Position numbers and translations under genes: made by a program. 8,812 nucleotides of DNA, from assembly GCA_937906975.1 (NCBI GenBank), contig CALCUN010000163.1, positions 1 through 8,812 on the forward strand. Reading direction: 5' to 3'. Numbering within the stretch: the first letter of the stretch is position 1; each line of letters begins with the position of its first letter. This DNA is from an uncultured Bacteroidales bacterium. GTDB lineage: Bacteria; Bacteroidota; Bacteroidia; Bacteroidales; P3. The notes beneath the pieces are model-generated. The model had not been told where the DNA came from and searched no databases. It worked only from the letters and a program-made list of their open reading frames with translations. This document shows positions 7,003 to 8,812 of the stretch, piece by piece.

Positions 7003-8205
7003 ATGAAAAAAGTAGTTTATTTATTAGCAGCAGTCCTATTGTTATCTTCAACAGGATTTGCTCAAAAGAAAAACAAAAAAGAAAAAGAAGAGCCAAAAGG
7101 CTACGTTTTCACAGCAGTTAAAGACAATCCTGCTACAAGCGTAAAAGATCAAAACCGTTCAGGTACTTGTTGGTCATATTCAGCATTGTCTTTCATTGAA
7201 TCAGAAGTGTTGAAAGCAGGAAAAGGCGAAGTAGACTTGTCAGAAATGTGGATTGTACGTAACGCATACATGGAAAAAGCAGAAAGATATATCAGATTCC
7301 ATGGAGCAGCTACATTTGCAGAAGGAGGAGCTTTCCAAGACATTCCTTACATAATCAAAAAGTATGGTATAGTACCAGAAGAAGTGTATAGAGGATTGAA
7401 CTACGGAACAGAACTTCCTGATTTCACAGGTTTAACACCAGCATTAGAAGGATTCGTAAAAGCACTTGCTAACGGAAAAGTATTAACTCCAAACTGGAAA
7501 GACGCTTTGAACGCATTATTAGATTCATACTTTGGACCAATGCCAGAAAAGTTCACTTACAACGGAGTTGAATACACACCAATGTCTTACGCTAAAAGCT
7601 TAGGATTAAATTACAATGATTACATAGAAATAGGTTCATTCACACACCACCCATTCTATGAAACATTCATGTTAGAAGTTCCAGACAACTGGTTACACGC
7701 TCACATCTACAACGTAACACTTGACGAAATGATAGCAATCATGGACAAAGCTCTTATGGACGGCTACACAATCGGATGGGGTTCAGACGTAAGTGAAAAA
7801 GGTTTCTCTTGGAAAAACGGAGTTGCAATCGTACCAGATGAAGACAAAAAAGACCTAAGCGGAACAGAAAAAGAAAAATGGGAAAAACTTACACCAGCAG
7901 AAAAAGCAAAAGCAACATACGCATTTGATGGCACTGCAAAAGAAAAAGTTATCACACAAGAAATGAGACAAGAAGGATTTGATAACTTCTCTACAACAGA
8001 CGACCACGGAATGCACATAGTAGGATTGTACAAAGATGCAAACGGAAACAAATTCTACAAAGTTAAAAACTCATGGGGAGCAGATAGCGGAAAATACAAT
8101 GGATACTTCTACGCTTCAGAAGCATTCGTACGTTACAAAACTATCGATATCCAAATCAACAAAAACGCTTTATCAGCAGAAATGAAGAAAAAGTTAGGTT
8201 TATAA
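7003..8205 (+). CDS. Secreted papain-like C1B peptidase (bleomycin hydrolase/PepC-type)
   Basis: The 400-aa protein begins with a signal peptide (MKKVVYLLAA onward, likely cleavage after Ala20, GFA-QKK). There is no lipobox cysteine and no T9SS sorting domain, so the periplasm is the expected location. Catalytic residues of the papain superfamily are in place: Gln50 (oxyanion hole) and Cys56 in DQNRSGTCWSYSA, six residues apart as in papain; His335 in DDHGMHIVGL, aligned with the THAM motif of bleomycin hydrolase; and Asn356 in KVKNSWG. GWGSDVSEKGF (258-268) matches the GCDV region typical of C1B, favouring aminopeptidase/bleomycin hydrolase over papain proper. Residues about 279-315 form a Lys/Glu-rich segment that may be a surface insertion. 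The mature N-terminus is also Lys/Glu-rich. It starts 13 nt after dnaN and ends before a strong terminator. Codon use (15 of 20 Phe as TTC, GGA/CCA/ACA favoured) suggests high expression. The substrate is unknown; peptide trimming for nutrition is a reasonable guess. Confidence 0.92.
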   Translation: MKKVVYLLAAVLLLSSTGFAQKKNKKEKEEPKGYVFTAVKDNPATSVKDQNRSGTCWSYSALSFIESEVLKAGKGEVDLSEMWIVRNAYMEKAERYIRFHGAATFAEGGAFQDIPYIIKKYGIVPEEVYRGLNYGTELPDFTGLTPALEGFVKALANGKVLTPNWKDALNALLDSYFGPMPEKFTYNGVEYTPMSYAKSLGLNYNDYIEIGSFTHHPFYETFMLEVPDNWLHAHIYNVTLDEMIAIMDKALMDGYTIGWGSDVSEKGFSWKNGVAIVPDEDKKDLSGTEKEKWEKLTPAEKAKATYAFDGTAKEKVITQEMRQEGFDNFSTTDDHGMHIVGLYKDANGNKFYKVKNSWGADSGKYNGYFYASEAFVRYKTIDIQINKNALSAEMKKKLGL

Positions 8206-8225
8206 TTAAGACCTAAGATATAAAC

Positions 8226-8270
8226 AATTCCCTCTAAAATTCAATTGAACTTTAGAGGGAATTTCTATTT
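8226..8270 (+). terminator. Intrinsic terminator after the peptidase gene
   Basis: AATTCCCTCTAAA (8226-8238) and TTTAGAGGGAATT (8251-8263) form a perfect 13-bp stem. The 12-nt loop contains the palindrome TTCAATTGAA, which can extend the hairpin past one A-C mismatch. A T-rich run (TCTATTTT) follows. It lies 20 nt after the peptidase stop and marks the end of the five-gene plus-strand unit. The stem is symmetric and could also slow transcription from the convergent minus-strand gene. Confidence 0.85.
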
Positions 8271-8432
8271 TAAATATAATAGTAAGTAGTTTACTTCCCT
8301 ATTTTATTTTAATAATAATGAATTTACATTTCATTTGAATCATCTTACTTTATTGCAATAAAAAAACACAAGCTCTAGACTTATTATAATTTTTAGATTG
8401 TTCTTAAATATTTTTTCAAAGCTTAATTTCTA

Positions 8433-8812
8433 CTACTTGCGTACAATTAAAACTGGAAGTTTGTAACCAGAAAATATTTTAACTATTTCCATCTTAGGTA
8501 CTCCATTATTATCTACATCATAAATTCTAACAGCATTTTTTTCATTTCCTTCTTCCTCATCATGTATCCAGAAATATGCACTGCCTCCACCATAATAGGG
8601 TGCTCCTACCCGCCTGTCATCTTCCATATATCCGCGAGATTCGAAAGAGATTCTCTCTCCGCTAGCACCAATACAAATAGCACCATAAAAAGTCATTTGA
8701 GTAGAACTATAGTCCCCTTGCCATTTGCAGTTCTCAATCAATTCCTCAACTTGTTCTTGATTCCTTTTATACTTTAAAATAAACGAGGCATCATTATTAT
8801 TGAAAATTTCCG
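8433..8812 (-). CDS. Unidentified protein, 3' part (5' end beyond the window)
   Basis: The frame is open from the window edge to a TAG at 8433-8435, giving 125 visible residues. A TTG at 8739-8741 could serve as a start, but the upstream in-frame residues (ASFILKYKRNQEQVEE) read as genuine protein, so I treat the gene as continuing past 8812. I do not recognise the family. Visible features are an aromatic and glycine-rich middle (VGAPYYGGGSAYFWIHDEEE), an acidic stretch, and RIYDVDNNGVPKMEI, whose DxDxNG spacing recalls calcium-binding or FG-GAP-like loops. The C-terminus is hydrophobic and basic (GYKLPVLIVRK). No membrane segment or sorting domain is seen in this part. It converges on the peptidase gene. 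The coding call is good because of mixed, non-repetitive residue use; the function is unknown. Confidence 0.7.
   Translation of the reverse strand, partial: EIFNNNDASFILKYKRNQEQVEELIENCKWQGDYSSTQMTFYGAICIGASGERISFESRGYMEDDRRVGAPYYGGGSAYFWIHDEEEGNEKNAVRIYDVDNNGVPKMEIVKIFSGYKLPVLIVRK

Noticed and set aside
7764..8051. A 95-codon minus-strand open frame inside the peptidase gene.
   Set aside because: It overlaps the catalytic region of a conserved peptidase and shows Ser/Phe/Pro-rich antisense composition; treated as a shadow.
8359..8380. Possible minus-strand terminator: weak inverted repeat AAGCTCTAGACTT beside a run of A (T on the minus strand).
   Set aside because: Only three clean outer pairs plus a mismatch and a wobble can form, too weak to call, although the position after the convergent gene would suit a terminator.

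Overview
This is an AT-rich window that reads as Bacteroidota, most likely Bacteroidales or a close relative. Four things in the sequence support that. The secreted repeat protein ends in a type IX secretion (T9SS) sorting domain. There is a GldF/GldG-type ABC transporter pair. Two promoters fit the Bacteroidota sigma-factor pattern (TTTG at -33, TAnnTTTG at -7). The translation starts lack Shine-Dalgarno motifs and have A/T-rich leaders instead. I cannot name the species.

Layout. Positions 69-1886 (minus strand) encode a secreted BspA/TpLRR-type leucine-rich-repeat protein with an N-terminal signal peptide and a C-terminal T9SS sorting domain. Positions 1887-2222 are a divergent control region. 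It holds one promoter facing each way and, about midway, a pair of near-identical 18-bp boxes spaced 22 bp apart whose core is an imperfect palindrome. Positions 2223-8205 (plus strand) hold five closely spaced genes: a GldF-like ABC-2 permease, a GldG-like membrane-anchored protein, a DUF4340-type membrane-anchored protein, the DNA polymerase III sliding clamp (dnaN), and a secreted papain-like (C1B, bleomycin hydrolase/PepC-type) peptidase. A strong hairpin terminator follows at 8226-8263. From 8433 to the window end (minus strand) is the 3' part of a convergent gene of unknown function, which runs off the edge.

How the parts fit. The first three plus-strand genes probably make one envelope complex: permease plus two proteins with large extracytoplasmic domains. 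Its ATPase (GldA-like) is not in the window. dnaN is a housekeeping replication gene 39 bp behind them. The peptidase follows dnaN by 13 bp and no promoter is visible for it, so read-through is likely, yet its codon use is that of a more highly expressed gene than the permease. No CRISPR array, tRNA, rRNA, transposase or phage gene is visible. The window looks like ordinary chromosome. I do not see a clearly undescribed system. The most useful leads are the paired boxes in the divergent control region, the gldFG-DUF4340-dnaN-peptidase arrangement, and the unidentified partial gene at the right edge.
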